Positions 1-7,824 of a stretch of DNA of 13,769 nucleotides are shown one piece after another (the stretch's first letter is position 1; the number at the start of each line of letters is the position of its first letter). This DNA comes from Ichthyophonus hoferi (Eukaryota; Opisthokonta; Ichthyosporea; Ichthyophonida; Ichthyophonidae): contig NAOQ01000896.1 of assembly GCA_002751075.1 (NCBI GenBank), forward strand, positions 3,701 to 17,469. Reading direction: 5' to 3'. A program made the position numbers and the translations under genes. A model generated the notes under the pieces. It was not told the DNA's origin. It ran no database searches and saw only the letters and a list, made by a program, of their open reading frames with translations.

Positions 1-48
1 TCAGAGATAGGATATGGTATGATAGAATGTGATATAATGTAATATATA
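1..48. repeat. degenerate pentanucleotide array
   Basis: The first 48 bases read as imperfect five-base units (GATAG, GATAT, GGTAT, GATAG, AATGT, GATAT, AATGT, AATAT), cut by the window edge. The same period of five recurs in three other places in the window. It ends in TATATACAG, which could be a splice acceptor, but I see no convincing exon after it. Confidence 0.6.
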
Positions 49-149
49 CAGTGCACATTATGTTATCCAAACTATAATCCAATCATTGGCGTCTATTTTT
101 ATATCCCTTTCTAAAAAATGAATCTTTTTGGTTTTTGCAGTGACTCGCT

Positions 150-560
150 ATCATTATTATTTTTAGATGTTGTAGCACGTTCAATCTGTTAGAGTAATTC
201 CTTGCTTAGTTATTTGCATTAGAATATAACGTCTATTCTATTTATTTATTATCTGCTATTAATCAAATAGTAGAATTTTTCTATCAGCCGTACAAAATAA
301 TGATTCAGATTGGGATTAGTCTCTGTAAATAGTAATATATTTGATCTACAGCTTAATCCAAACACAATTTTATTGCATACACGTGTTTACAAGTACAAAT
401 TAATTACTATGTAGTTGAGACGGAGCTTCTAGTTTGGTCTACATGATACTCCACCACTGATATGGTAACGGCTTAAGATAGAGACTGGGTATATTAATAT
501 CTACCCTATATTTTCCTTCTATTATATCCTATATTATACCGTGTTCTCTACCCTATATTT
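150..560. repeat. repeat family C, copy 1
   Basis: A diverged sequence shared with about 905-1300 and 1815-2000. Anchors are TGCATTAGAATATAACGT (same in copy 2), a TTTATTTATTATCTGCTATT segment and ATGATTCAGATTG. Copies 1 and 2 stay alignable through the stretch CACTG...GTAAC/GTCACAG near 455-480. There are no clear terminal repeats and no coding capacity. Confidence 0.6.
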
Positions 561-740
561 ACTGTAAACACTCCATTCTATTATGATTTAATATAAAAAC
601 CAATCGTATTGTGATTAATATTACTAATATAATATTTGACCAATAGGGCATCCTAGGCCTATGTCAGATCTTTGTATTACCCCAAGTGAAAGTATATTAC
701 TAGTAAAAAAGGTAAGAGGGTACATATAAGATAGTATATG
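560..740. other. AT-rich stretch without visible genes
   Basis: This is plain AT-rich sequence linking repeat copy C1 to the TATG microsatellite. I see no coding exon, RNA gene or regulatory element here. Confidence 0.5.
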
Positions 741-842
741 CGTGTATGTATGTATGTATGCATGTATGTATAATATTATATAATGTACATGTGTATGTAT
801 GATAGCATGCATGCATAGGTGTATGTATATAAGCTTGCATAA
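741..842. repeat. TATG/CATG microsatellite
   Basis: Runs of TGTATG, CATG and GCATGCATGCAT make an alternating purine-pyrimidine tract with period four. The small minus-strand reading frame over it (His/Tyr/Ile-rich) is a by-product of the repeat and should not be called as a gene. Confidence 0.8.
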
Positions 843-904
843 CATTATATAGTATATAAGCATGATATAGCATGATATATCACATCTCTGTGTGTGCATT
901 ACTG

Positions 905-1300
905 TATGTCCAATAATACCCTATAATGTTGGAGCATGTGTAATCTATTATGATGATTCCTTAATTAATTTATTGTTTGCATTAGAATATAACGTACATT
1001 CCATTTATTTATCATCTACTATTCAACAAATGTTAGAAATTATCTATCAAGCTTATGTAGTAGTGATTCAGATTGAGATTAATTTGTGTATACCATACAA
1101 TGTTAGACGTAGAACTTAATCCGAACTCAGGCTCACTGCATTACATGCATTTAGAATGGTATACGTTAACTACCGTGCGATTGAGGTAGGGCTTGTAGTT
1201 TTGTTTACACTGTAGTCTGCCACCTGACGTGCATCACTGTTAGGGTCACAGTTTAAAATAAAGTCAGGGTAAATTATGTTTGCTTCATGTGCTACCATTT
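905..1300. repeat. repeat family C, copy 2
   Basis: It aligns with copy 1 over most of its length: GATTCCTTA..., then TTTGCATTAGAATATAACGT, ATTTATTTATCATCTACTATT, ATCTATCAAGCTTATGTAGT and GTGATTCAGATTG, and then a shared tail to about 1270. It lies directly upstream of the candidate exon at 1352. No protein can be assigned to it. Confidence 0.6.
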
Positions 1301-1351
1301 TAATCCAATTATTTTCCAATTATAATCTTATATTATATTTTATATATACAG

Positions 1352-1447
1352 GCGGAAATTCTTGAGAATACCGTGATTACACTGGAGACTGAACTAAGAT
1401 CATTGGAGGATTGTCTAAGTCGCCTTTTAAAACTATGGGGAGAACCA
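1352..1447 (+). CDS. candidate penultimate exon of an unknown coiled-coil protein
   Basis: The stretch sits between a pyrimidine-poor acceptor (TATATACAG) and a donor (GTAAGA) and is open in one frame only, entering and leaving in phase 0 (32 codons). The peptide begins AEILENTVITLETELRSLED and continues with leucines spaced as in a short amphipathic helix or coiled coil (I-L-V-L-L-L-L-L-L-W). It joins in frame to 1653-1712, which ends in a stop. I recognise no family. At this AT content a 32-codon open stretch is not itself significant, so the call rests on the splice sites, the phase match and the regular heptad-like pattern. If real, the 5' exons lie upstream, where I could not find them. 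Confidence 0.35.
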
Positions 1448-1452
1448 GTAAG

Positions 1453-1630
1453 AATGTTATGTTATGTTATATTGTGTTATATTATATTGTATTGTACTAT
1501 ATTGAATTGCTTTATGTTTATATTGTATTGTATTGTATTGTGTTGCATTATATTATATTATATTATATTATATTATATTATGTTATATTATATTATGTAG
1601 CATTATTTAATTATATTGCATTATCATAAC
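1453..1630. repeat. pentanucleotide array (GTTAT/TTGTA/TTATA) in a candidate intron
   Basis: A continuous period-five repeat, beginning as GTTAT units, passing through TTGTA units and ending as TTATA units. It starts within ten bases of the donor at 1448 and ends about 20 bases before the acceptor at 1652, so it makes up almost the whole candidate intron. The overlapping Leu/Tyr/Ile-rich reading frames are repeat artefacts. Confidence 0.85.
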
Positions 1631-1652
1631 ATCTTAGCCCACCCTATTACAG

Positions 1653-1712
1653 GCTTTACACTGTAATAGCGAAGATGACACCGGCTCCGCCCTCCTCCAA
1701 GGATACTATTAA
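1653..1712 (+). CDS. candidate terminal exon joined to 1352-1447
   Basis: It follows the acceptor CCTATTACAG. Reading in phase 0 from the previous exon gives ALHCNSEDDTGSALLQGYY and then TAA at 1710-1712. A second frame starting with ATG at 1675 is open for 48 codons to a TAG at about 1819; it might be the true reading instead, but would not join the 1352 exon in phase. I do not recognise either peptide. Confidence 0.3.
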   Translation, partial: ALHCNSEDDTGSALLQGYY

Positions 1713-1814
1713 CAGTAGTGACTCTGAAGGTCTATTCAGAGGGGAAATATATTTTAGTTTCCGTGGGCCAGCCACACTAGACTCCCCTATTGACACCACA
1801 TTAATAGCTAGCAC

Positions 1815-2000
1815 CAGTTAGTATATAGTGCAATATGTTGTGAATATGTGTAATACATTACATTGATTCCCTATTATGCTTATTTATTATATGCTATTAA
1901 TCAGTATTGTGTAGCTAACATGTTTGATAATAAGAAGTATCTATCAAACTTACATAGTAATGATTCAGATTGAAATTAATTCCTGCTGTATAGCTAATAT
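1815..2000. repeat. repeat family C, copy 3 (short)
   Basis: A shorter copy carrying CATTGATTCCCTA, a TTTATTATATGCTATTAATCA segment, CTATCAAACTTACATAGTA and ATGATTCAGATTGAAATTAATTC. All appear in the same order and orientation as in copies 1 and 2. It lacks the right-hand part that copies 1 and 2 share. Confidence 0.55.
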
Positions 2001-2291
2001 AATCAGGTTGACCACCTGCCCTACCAATTTAACCTTTTAAATGTTTTTTACTAATTCTCGAGGTTGGTAGTAATCTTAATAGTTCATATGATCGATTAAT
2101 TTACAAATAGCTGTTATTATAATATTTATTTAGTTGGCTATTAACTGATAATCACAGAAATTGGTTAGTTTGCTCTTAATTATCCAGGGATTAAATTATA
2201 ATATATGGTTATTATGTTATTAGATACATGGCAAATGTTTGGTAAAAGCAATTAGTTGATGGCCATTTATCTCATCATGGTTTTTAAATAG
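2000..2291. other. AT-rich stretch without visible genes
   Basis: About 290 bases of AT-rich DNA with short inverted TTAATTA-type motifs. I see no exon, RNA gene or long repeat here. Confidence 0.5.
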
Positions 2292-2364
2292 GAATTATGG
2301 ATTCTGAAGGGCCAATCAAAGTGAATAGTAAGAAGTTTTCAATGAAAGTTTATACATATGTTGG
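2292..2364 (+). CDS. weak candidate exon, unknown
   Basis: It follows the acceptor AAATAG and ends at GG before GTAAAT. ATG at 2297 opens MDSEGPIKVNSKKFSMKVY and seven further residues. It leaves in phase 2, which does not match the inbound phase of the next candidate at 2473, so the two are not simply adjacent exons. No family is recognised. I list it because its codon choice resembles the real exons, but it may be chance. Confidence 0.15.
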
Positions 2365-2472
2365 GTAAATGTTCTATACTATCTAACTTTTATGATTTGT
2401 TGACATGTATTCGTAAAAAAATATATTAATACATTTAACTTACATATGCATATGTTTACAATAAAACACCAG

Positions 2473-2668
2473 AAAAGACATACCCTTTCATACGGGAAAT
2501 ACAAGGTGAAAGACATTATACACAATATATTTTGTGCCCAGGAAACAGTACATTTTTAATAAGCACTGGAATCGAATTTAGCATTAATAGCCACATAGGA
2601 AACCAAACACAAGAATGTTGCTTGTTTCCAACAAGAATCCAAATCAATGATTTCATTCATAAACTTTG
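2473..2668 (+). CDS. candidate internal exon, unknown, possible fucolectin-like relic
   Basis: It is open in one frame for 64 codons between the acceptor ACACCAG and the donor GTAAGA, entering in phase 1 and leaving in phase 2. The peptide contains GERHYTQYILCPGNSTF followed by a Cys-Cys pair. The run G-x-R-H-Y...C-P resembles residues 233-243 of the secreted gene at 7737 (GNRHYVIIECP), and both share the DNA string AGACATTAT. The rest of a fucolectin domain is not visible, so the resemblance may be chance. Without more exons no gene can be assembled. Confidence 0.25.
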
Positions 2669-2714
2669 GTAAGAATGAGCACACTCAAAATGATAAGATA
2701 GCTGCTGTTGAGTA

Positions 2715-3115
2715 GACATATTTTTGTTGGGAATAATAAGTAGAGATAAGAGCATTCCTCTGAACTATTCGTTTAGAAGAAGAGGGAATACTGAATTAAG
2801 GAGCGTTTTAATGTGTAGTCTTTGCATACACGGAGTACAGATATGTTAAGATATATTTTGATTATTAAACAAGTCGACAAGACTTGTCTAGACAGGAATC
2901 CTAAGCAATGAGTTTTATGGACCCCAAAATATATGATCTAAAATGGCTTAATATATAATCACGAGGCCTCTGCCATTGGCTTATTCAATTTTGATCAATC
3001 GTCTTGGTTGGACTGGCATTTAACACCAATAGACTGCACTAGCTATTTTTTCAGACTACGTATGTGTAATAGTAATTGCTAATAATGTTAAATGACTATA
3101 GCTATATATTAGATT
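2715..3115 (+). repeat. composite dispersed repeat B+A, copy 1
   Basis: Module B (about 2715-2860) matches the reverse complement of about 5430-5570, including 22 identical bases (2725-2746 against 5539-5560). Module A (about 2870-3115) carries GACTTGTC, a GATCTAAAATGGCTTA segment, CCTCTGCCATTGGCT and TTCAATTTTGATC, then CAGACTAC. The same B-A order occurs in reverse at about 11225-11640, so B+A is one element of roughly 400 bases. No coding capacity and no clear terminal inverted repeats are seen. It could be a non-autonomous DNA element or a SINE; I cannot tell which. Confidence 0.7.
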
Positions 3116-3309
3116 TGGAACTCCAATCAGGGGTACTTAGTGCTATTTCCAAGTTGTGATCTGGCAATTTACATTGTTGCTAGTATTAGGAGAAGTGCAA
3201 CAGGAGTTAGTTAGTTGACCTTCTAGTATACGTATAATCGTCCCCTTTTTAATAAGGAAATAGTTTAAAATCAAAATCCCGAACTATCCTTGTGAAGAAC
3301 ACATTTGAG

Positions 3310-3490
3310 TATGCAGACAGGCCAGTAAATAAGCTGGAAACTATATAATGCCAGCTCAGTTCAGTTTATTAGTAATGACCAAAAAGATGACTTAATAATA
3401 TCTTTTTTACATCTTAGTATGTGCCTTCATCCAAGACCCTCCTTCGCTCCGTAAGTGGAAGGAAGAAAACTTATGTTACTCGTTCTGCGT
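3310..3490 (+). repeat. block shared with 7297-7460
   Basis: The stretch from GACAGGCCAGTA through CTCAGTTCA, TTAGTAAT, the pyrimidine run and CTTAGTAT, then CCTTCG...GAAGAAAACT, aligns with the DNA at about 7297-7460 upstream of the secreted gene. In this copy it includes the acceptor and the first part of the candidate exon at 3418. The other copy has an indel and several changes and is not open in the corresponding frame. Confidence 0.7.
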
Positions 3491-4028
3491 AATGAGCTAT
3501 GCAGTCAACTATTCCGACAGGATTATTATGGCCCAGCCACCTTGCATTACTTCCACTGCAACTGCATATATTCACGCTAAAGCTGACGTAACTACTATGT
3601 CAGAAGCTCTTCAACTTGCTGCTGAAGAATCAATTGAACCAAAATTTTCAGCTCAACCTTTCGCATCAAAATGTATGTACAGCTAGAGGGAGTGAACATT
3701 TTCTGTGGTGCCCGTCTTTCCATTCTAGTTTCAGAAGGAATTACAAGTTTGTATCTTCATCATCTTATTGCGTCAAAACAGCGCATTATATCAGGGTTTA
3801 AAATTATGCCTTACCGTCACCAGTAAGACAGGATAAGTGAACGTCTAATCCAGACGCTATTTACGTTAGTATGAAGAATCTTGGTAAAAGACAACCACCA
3901 GGATAATGTTCGGACAAGATTGTAAAAATGTAGTTTTTGCCCTCTGTGCACTTCATTTTAGAAGGAAAGAAACAACAGATGGATTCAACATAAATTCTTT
4001 GGAAAAGAGTCCTTTGTATGCTCTCTAA
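3418..4028 (+). CDS. candidate three-exon 3' end of an unknown gene
   Basis: The exons are 3418-3672, 3729-3822 and 3962-4028. Exon one (acceptor ACATCTTAG, donor GTATGT) is phase 1 to 1 and open for 84 codons, including YAVNYSDRIIMAQPP and MSEALQLAAEESIEPKF. Exon two (acceptor CCATTCTAG, donor GTAAGA) joins in phase and reads FSEGITSLYLHHLIASKQR and onwards. Exon three (acceptor CATTTTAG) joins in phase and ends in TAA at 4026. The introns would be 56 and 139 bases, the first unusually small for this window. GCT, CTT and GAA-rich codon use looks like real coding DNA. I recognise no domain. The 5' exons would have to lie upstream, where repeat B+A sits. Confidence 0.35.
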
Positions 4029-4029
4029 C

Positions 4030-4340
4030 TTTCATAAAATTCTTCCTAGCAGTGGACGCAACCACAAATTACAGCCGGCCAAACTAGACATAGAGGAACA
4101 TTTCAAAACGGCAAGCTAGAAGAAAAAGAACAAAATGTATAAAGCCCGGATTGACGCCCAGGGCAACCATCAACGTCCCAACCTGGGACTACTATGAAAT
4201 AGAGTCCCCATCCCCATATGCATTTTAATATCCATACAAGGCTCTCTAACAGTGGCTACAGCCTACAATTTATAAACGGCAAGCTAGGTGAAGAGATTAA
4301 CATATGCCAGCATTAGGGAATTATGGATCCTGTTTTTTGA
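4030..4340. other. coding-like but unassigned stretch with an internal repeat
   Basis: The motif ACGGCAAGCTAG occurs twice (near 4108 and 4278), each within a similar context starting CTCTCTAAC, which suggests a small old duplication. A frame at 4094-4228 is open for 44 codons (RATINVPTWDYYEIESPSP), but that length is expected by chance here. I cannot support a gene. Confidence 0.25.
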
Positions 4341-4382
4341 TTTCAAGTATTTCAGAAAATTTCAATAATATTTTGTGTGCAG

Positions 4383-4834
4383 TTTATGCAAGATCAAGAA
4401 GCCATGATATGGCCTCATACAATCTACATTAGTCTTAAAATGGACCTTATCAGAACTGGACAGAGCCGACCCCAAACGAGTTCATTAAGGGTGAGTTTGA
4501 TTCTAGTTTTTTATTACTAAGGTTAACATCTCTAGGTATATAAGGATGTAGGGGGGGTAGGTGGGGCACTGCAATTTTATGCCGGTAATTAGGATTGTTT
4601 TAATTTTATTAACAAAAGTATTTAACGTCAACACACCGATTCATAAAACCCCTTCCTGAAGCCAAGACTATAATTATGCTACTGGCTTTCAAGACTCTGT
4701 ATGCTCCTCTTTGGAAGGAGTCTAAAAAGGATACTATAACTCTGTGGGAGTTGAGGAACGAAAATGAGGTCAAGAAATCCAAGGATTTCAAGAGGGTTAG
4801 CTGTATAGAAGTAGATGATAGTAGCGCCCCATAA
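4383..4834 (+). CDS. weak two-exon candidate, unknown protein
   Basis: The segment 4383-4490 (acceptor TGTGTGCAG, donor GTGAGT, phase 0 to 0, 36 codons) could join 4619-4834 (acceptor AACAAAAG, phase 0, 71 codons to TAA). The second part reads ...THRFIKPLPEAKTII... and ...YAPLWKESKKDTITLWEL..., mixed charged and hydrophobic. The same frame stays open after the stop for another 41 codons to about 4960, so the region may be a decayed longer reading frame. No family is recognised. A minus-strand frame over 4609-4863 is antisense to it and less convincing. Confidence 0.2.
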
Positions 4835-4974
4835 AATAAAAAATATACACTCTCTGAAAGCATTCTAAATCCTAGCTCAACTCATGAACAGCAGCAAGAC
4901 ATCTTCACTGAAGATATAATCTTAAACGTAATCCATGTACATACCAAAATCAACCTTCAGTGAGTCGGTAACCT

Positions 4975-5118
4975 CTCCAAAGGTATGTGTGATTGTAGGG
5001 AGTGGGTGGGGAGGGTGGGAGTTAATAATATTTCAGCTACGACCAGCATTAGGCTGCATACTTCATGATGTCTTGTACTAAAAAGCACTGTTTATTGTTT
5101 GTTTCTATATATTTATTA
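4975..5118. other. intergenic or intronic stretch with G-rich patch
   Basis: A G-rich run near 5000 (GGGAGTGGGTGGGGAGGGTGGG) on the + strand is the only notable element. With four or more G-runs it could form a G-quadruplex. A second G-rich patch lies at about 4550-4566. Confidence 0.4.
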
Positions 5119-5119
5119 G

Positions 5120-5260
5120 TGTCGTAATGTTACGCTAATATACGACTATTTACTTTCGCGATTAAATGATTTCGAGTCACAACCTCGTGCTGCTTTCTCT
5201 GATTGGTTACTGTTATCTAAACGTATTTTGATTGGAGATGCGGCACGTAAATTCTATTAG
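5120..5260 (+). CDS. weak candidate terminal exon, unknown
   Basis: A pyrimidine-rich acceptor (TTTCTATATATTTATTAG) is followed by a phase-0 frame of 46 codons ending in TAG at 5258, including YLLSRLNDFESQPRAAF and DWLLLSKRILIGDAARKFY. It is helix-like with balanced charges. No upstream exon joins it convincingly. An overlapping frame at 5232-5438 is also open but has no supporting signal. Confidence 0.2.
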   Translation, partial: CRNVTLIYDYLLSRLNDFESQPRAAFSDWLLLSKRILIGDAARKFY

Positions 5261-5429
5261 CGGCACAATACTTTTAAACAGATACTTAATCTCGGTATTA
5301 AAATACCGATTCGTCTGCGGCTCAGCATCGGGTTCTTACCATAGATCATTAGATCCAACACTTGCTTGTTATACGATAAGGAGTAGCATAGGCGGTTATA
5401 CATATAATCGTACCCTTTTAGTAATAAAA

Positions 5430-5570
5430 ATGTCTTAGAATATCTATACTCCGTGTACGAAAAGGCTCATGCTAAAATTCTCTCAAATTTGATATTTTCT
5501 TGCCTTCTAAAAGAATATAGGTTACAGGAACGCTCGTGTCTCTACTTATTATTCCCAACATGGTAGCAGA
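5430..5570 (-). repeat. solo module B
   Basis: This is the reverse complement of 2715-2860, with 22 identical bases (5539-5560) and shared CCGTGTACGAAAA and CTTCTAAAAGAATA-like segments. It is also related to about 11500-11640. Here module A is missing, so B can occur alone or the element was truncated. Confidence 0.65.
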
Positions 5571-5794
5571 GAAAGCTTATATAGTTTATCATAGACACAA
5601 AACCTCTTAATTCTATTAAGTCAACTATCCAAGAATGCCAAAAACATTTCACCTCATCTGTACATTCTTTCAATGACCTCTACGTGTGGAGAATCAATTT
5701 TATTACACCTATACACTGTCTTCAAATCTGCATTTAAACCATCAACATTTCCAGCTTCAAATGACACTAGGGTAAAACGATTGGGCAGCATCCC

Positions 5795-6035
5795 GAGCCA
5801 GAGCAAGAGCCAGAGCGAGCAGGAATATTTAACATAGTGTGGTGAACTGTTTTCCTTTTTTCATTTTTTTTTTTCATTTTTTTTTTCATTTTTTTTTATT
5901 GGGTGCCATACTACAGTCATTTCTGAATGTTATTGGGAATTGTCTAGTTTATTTAGTAAACCACAACCCTACAGCTAAGTAGTCACTATGTTAAGGCTTC
6001 ATATTCCTTTTTCATATTTTTTATGTCGTAGGTGA
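5795..6035 (+). repeat. direct repeat R, copy 1
   Basis: It matches about 6785-7015: AGAGCCAGAGCGAG, AGGA, ATTTAACATA, a T-rich run, TTGGGTGCCAT, ACTTCTAAATG-like, TCTAGTT, ATTTAGT, CCTACAGCTAA, AGTCAC, ATGTTAAGG and CATATTCCTTTTTCAT. The left end holds GAGCCA-like hexamers. Inside it, 5855-5900 is a slippage tract of long T-runs separated by CA. Confidence 0.75.
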
Positions 6036-6044
6036 AATAATCGG

Positions 6045-6300
6045 CCTAAGCCAATAGAGTGTCAAAACAGGAATACTTAATTAATTTAGGCATTTCTTTA
6101 TATAGCTATAATCATTTTATATTAAGAGCAATTATTATTACATATTTAGTCTGGGAAAATAGTTAGTGCAATTTATTGGCGTTAATTGGTAATCTAAGAT
6201 GATCGATCAAAATTGAACCAGTGGCAGAGGTCTCGCAACTATGTAAATAAGCCATTTCAGATTATGTTTTGGGGTCCAGATAACTAATATCCATTAGCCC
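6045..6300 (-). repeat. module A, copy 2
   Basis: Reverse-complement copy of module A. Anchors on the + strand are ATAATCATTTTATATTAA, TAGTCTGGGAAAATAG, GATGATCGATCAAAATTGAA, GTGGCAGAGGTC, GCCATTTCAGAT and GGGGTCCAGATAACT. It sits directly after repeat R copy 1. Confidence 0.75.
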
Positions 6301-6370
6301 AATACAAAGATAGGTTGCTGTAGCTCTTCTTAATGTTTTCCAAACTGTAAAATTGTTGGTAAGAGCCAAT

Positions 6371-6556
6371 CGACTTGTCCTAGGCAAGATACCTACCTAT
6401 GCAATGAGTTATTTGGACTGCATAACGCATAATATAATCTGAAATGGCTTATAATTTTTTTTTGTAAAATCTGCCATTGGCTGGTTCAATTTTGATCTAT
6501 CAACTTGGATTGGCATTTAATTTCAACAGATTGCAGCGACTATTTTTCCAGACTAC
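6371..6556 (+). repeat. module A, copy 3 (right end missing)
   Basis: It begins GACTTGTCCTAGG and contains CAATGAGTTAT, AATCTGAAATGGCTTA, ATCTGCCATTGGCTGG, TTCAATTTTGATC and CAGACTACATAT. It then runs straight into copy 4 in opposite orientation. The right end found in copies 2 and 5 is absent. Confidence 0.75.
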
Positions 6557-6800
6557 ATATCTAATAGTGTTAAAAATATGTATTTAGTTAATTTAAGTAT
6601 TTTTTTTATGTATTTATAATTATAATCATTAAATATTATTGACAATTACTATTGCATATGTAGTCTGAAAAAATAGTTGATGTATGTTAAATGTTAATTC
6701 AAATTCAAGATGATCTATCAAAATTGAACCAGCCAATGGCAGAGGTCCCGCAAATATAATATGCCATTTCAGATCATATTATGCAGTCCAGATGCAAAGC
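6556..6800 (-). repeat. module A, copy 4
   Basis: Reverse-complement copy abutting copy 3. Anchors are TATGTAGTCTGAAAAAATAG, GATGATCTATCAAAATTGAA, CCAATGGCAGAGGTC, ATGCCATTTCAGATCATA and ATGCAGTCCAGAT. With copy 3 it makes an imperfect inverted repeat with arms of roughly 160 bases. Confidence 0.75.
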
Positions 6801-7015
6801 CAGAGCCAGATCGAGTAGGAGCATTTAACATACAGTTTGCTTCTTTGTCTTCGGATTTTTTTTAACATTGGGTACCATGCCACAATAACTTCTAAATGTG
6901 CCATCCAAAATTATCTAGTTAATTTAGTGAGCGACAGGCCTACAGCTAATTAGTCACCATGTTAAGGTTCTTTTCATATTCCTTTTTCATTTTTTTGTTG
7001 TAATTTTAAGCTAGT
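6785..7015 (+). repeat. direct repeat R, copy 2
   Basis: Second copy of the block at 5795-6035, with a shorter T-run. As in the first case, R and a minus-orientation module A are neighbours, but in the opposite order (A then R here; R then A at 5795-6300). Confidence 0.75.
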
Positions 7016-7296
7016 ACTTAGGATTATTTTAATTTATTAATGGCAAATTAATAAATCTTGCACTGCTCTTCTGCATTGGTTAAGTTTATCATTCCTTACT
7101 TAGTTTGATACTTATAGATAGATAGTTGTAACTGATAAGGTTTTTTATTTTGGTATAATTAGATTAAGGATACCTTTTCTAATTAATCAGCTTAGATACG
7201 AGAGGTGCGTGTTTACGGGAAAGCTGTATACTATTGCATAGGTTCCGATGCATAATTCCAATGCATAAATAATTTGCCTGATTAGATTAGATATAC
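7016..7296. other. AT-rich stretch without visible genes
   Basis: Simple AT-rich sequence with a short GATA run (near 7118). I see no exon or RNA gene. Confidence 0.45.
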
Positions 7297-7460
7297 TGAT
7301 AGGTCAGTACATCGGCGGAGGACTACGTAATGCTTTCTCAGTTCATTAGTAATCACCGAAAAAATAATTTAAATAAAATCCTTTTTACTTCTTAGTATAA
7401 GACCATCCTTCGGTCTGCGGGTTAGAAAAAAGAAAACTAATATTATTCTTTCTCAAGATA
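7297..7460 (+). repeat. block shared with 3310-3490
   Basis: It aligns from GATAGGTCAGTA through CTCAGTTCATTAGTAATCACC, the T-rich run and CTTCTTAGTAT, to AAGACCATCCTTCGG and AAAGAAAACTA. It lies about 90 bases upstream of the duplicated promoter of the secreted gene. It carries the counterpart of an exon start at 3418 but is not open here. Confidence 0.7.
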
Positions 7461-7550
7461 TATTCCCGCGAGTCTAACAGTCAGCGCATAGTTCGCGTAC
7501 TTCTCCTCCTTTCCTTAATCGGAAGTTAGATAGTTGATAGAATCTATTAC

Positions 7551-7700
7551 TGACATAATTCGTTTACCAATAGGAGATCTCTCTATGTGTATACGAAAAT
7601 ATAATAATCGTAAAGGAAGGGAGTGACATAATTGGTTTACCAATAAAGAGATCTCTATGGTTCGCGGAACATATATAAGAAAACGCAAAGGAACGGAGTG
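7551..7700 (+). promoter_or_regulatory. tandemly duplicated promoter block
   Basis: Two head-to-tail units (7551-7623 and 7624-7700) share TGACATAATT, GTTTACCAAT, AGAGATCTCT and AAAGGAA.GGAGTG. The second unit holds ATTGGTTTACCAAT, which has a CCAAT box in each direction, the near-palindrome GTTCGCGGAAC and the TATA box. The position just upstream of the signal-peptide exon makes a proximal promoter likely; binding factors are unknown. Confidence 0.6.
7672..7678 (+). promoter_or_regulatory. TATA box (TATATAA)
   Basis: TATATAA precedes the ATG at 7737 by about 60 bases, so transcription would start near 7700-7708 and give a 5' UTR of about 30 bases. The equivalent spot in the first promoter unit reads AAATATAATAAT, a poorer TATA. 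Confidence 0.55.
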
Positions 7701-7736
7701 GCCACAATAAATCTTAGTTTTTATAATTGCAACTCA

Positions 7737-7824
7737 ATGTTGTCACTTACTACCAGTTTACTACTTCTTGTGCTTGCCCATGTGGGTAGTAGTGCGTTGT
7801 GTGGCCCTAAGAACCCAAACCTCT
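7737..7824 (+). CDS. exon 1: signal peptide
   Basis: ATG at 7737 opens MLSLTTSLLLLVLAHVGSSA, a textbook signal peptide with cleavage likely before LCGPK. It is the first ATG after the predicted transcription start. The donor GTAAGC at 7825 leaves phase 1. Confidence 0.85.

Noticed and set aside
624-899. 91-codon minus-strand frame rich in His, Tyr and Ile
   Set aside because: It lies over a TATG/CATG microsatellite; its composition is that of the repeat.
1373-1629. Two Leu/Tyr/Ile-rich frames on the + strand
   Set aside because: Apart from the short candidate exon at 1352-1447, they are translations of the pentanucleotide array.
5654-5840. Minus-strand coding-like stretch (FEAGNVDGLNADLK...)
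   Set aside because: Codon use looks real for about 45 codons, but it overlaps repeat R at one end, has no partner exons, and its length is within chance expectation.
6480-6500. tRNA-derived SINE promoter in module A (GGTTCAATTTTGATC resembling a B box)
   Set aside because: Only half of the B box fits and no A box lies at the right distance upstream.
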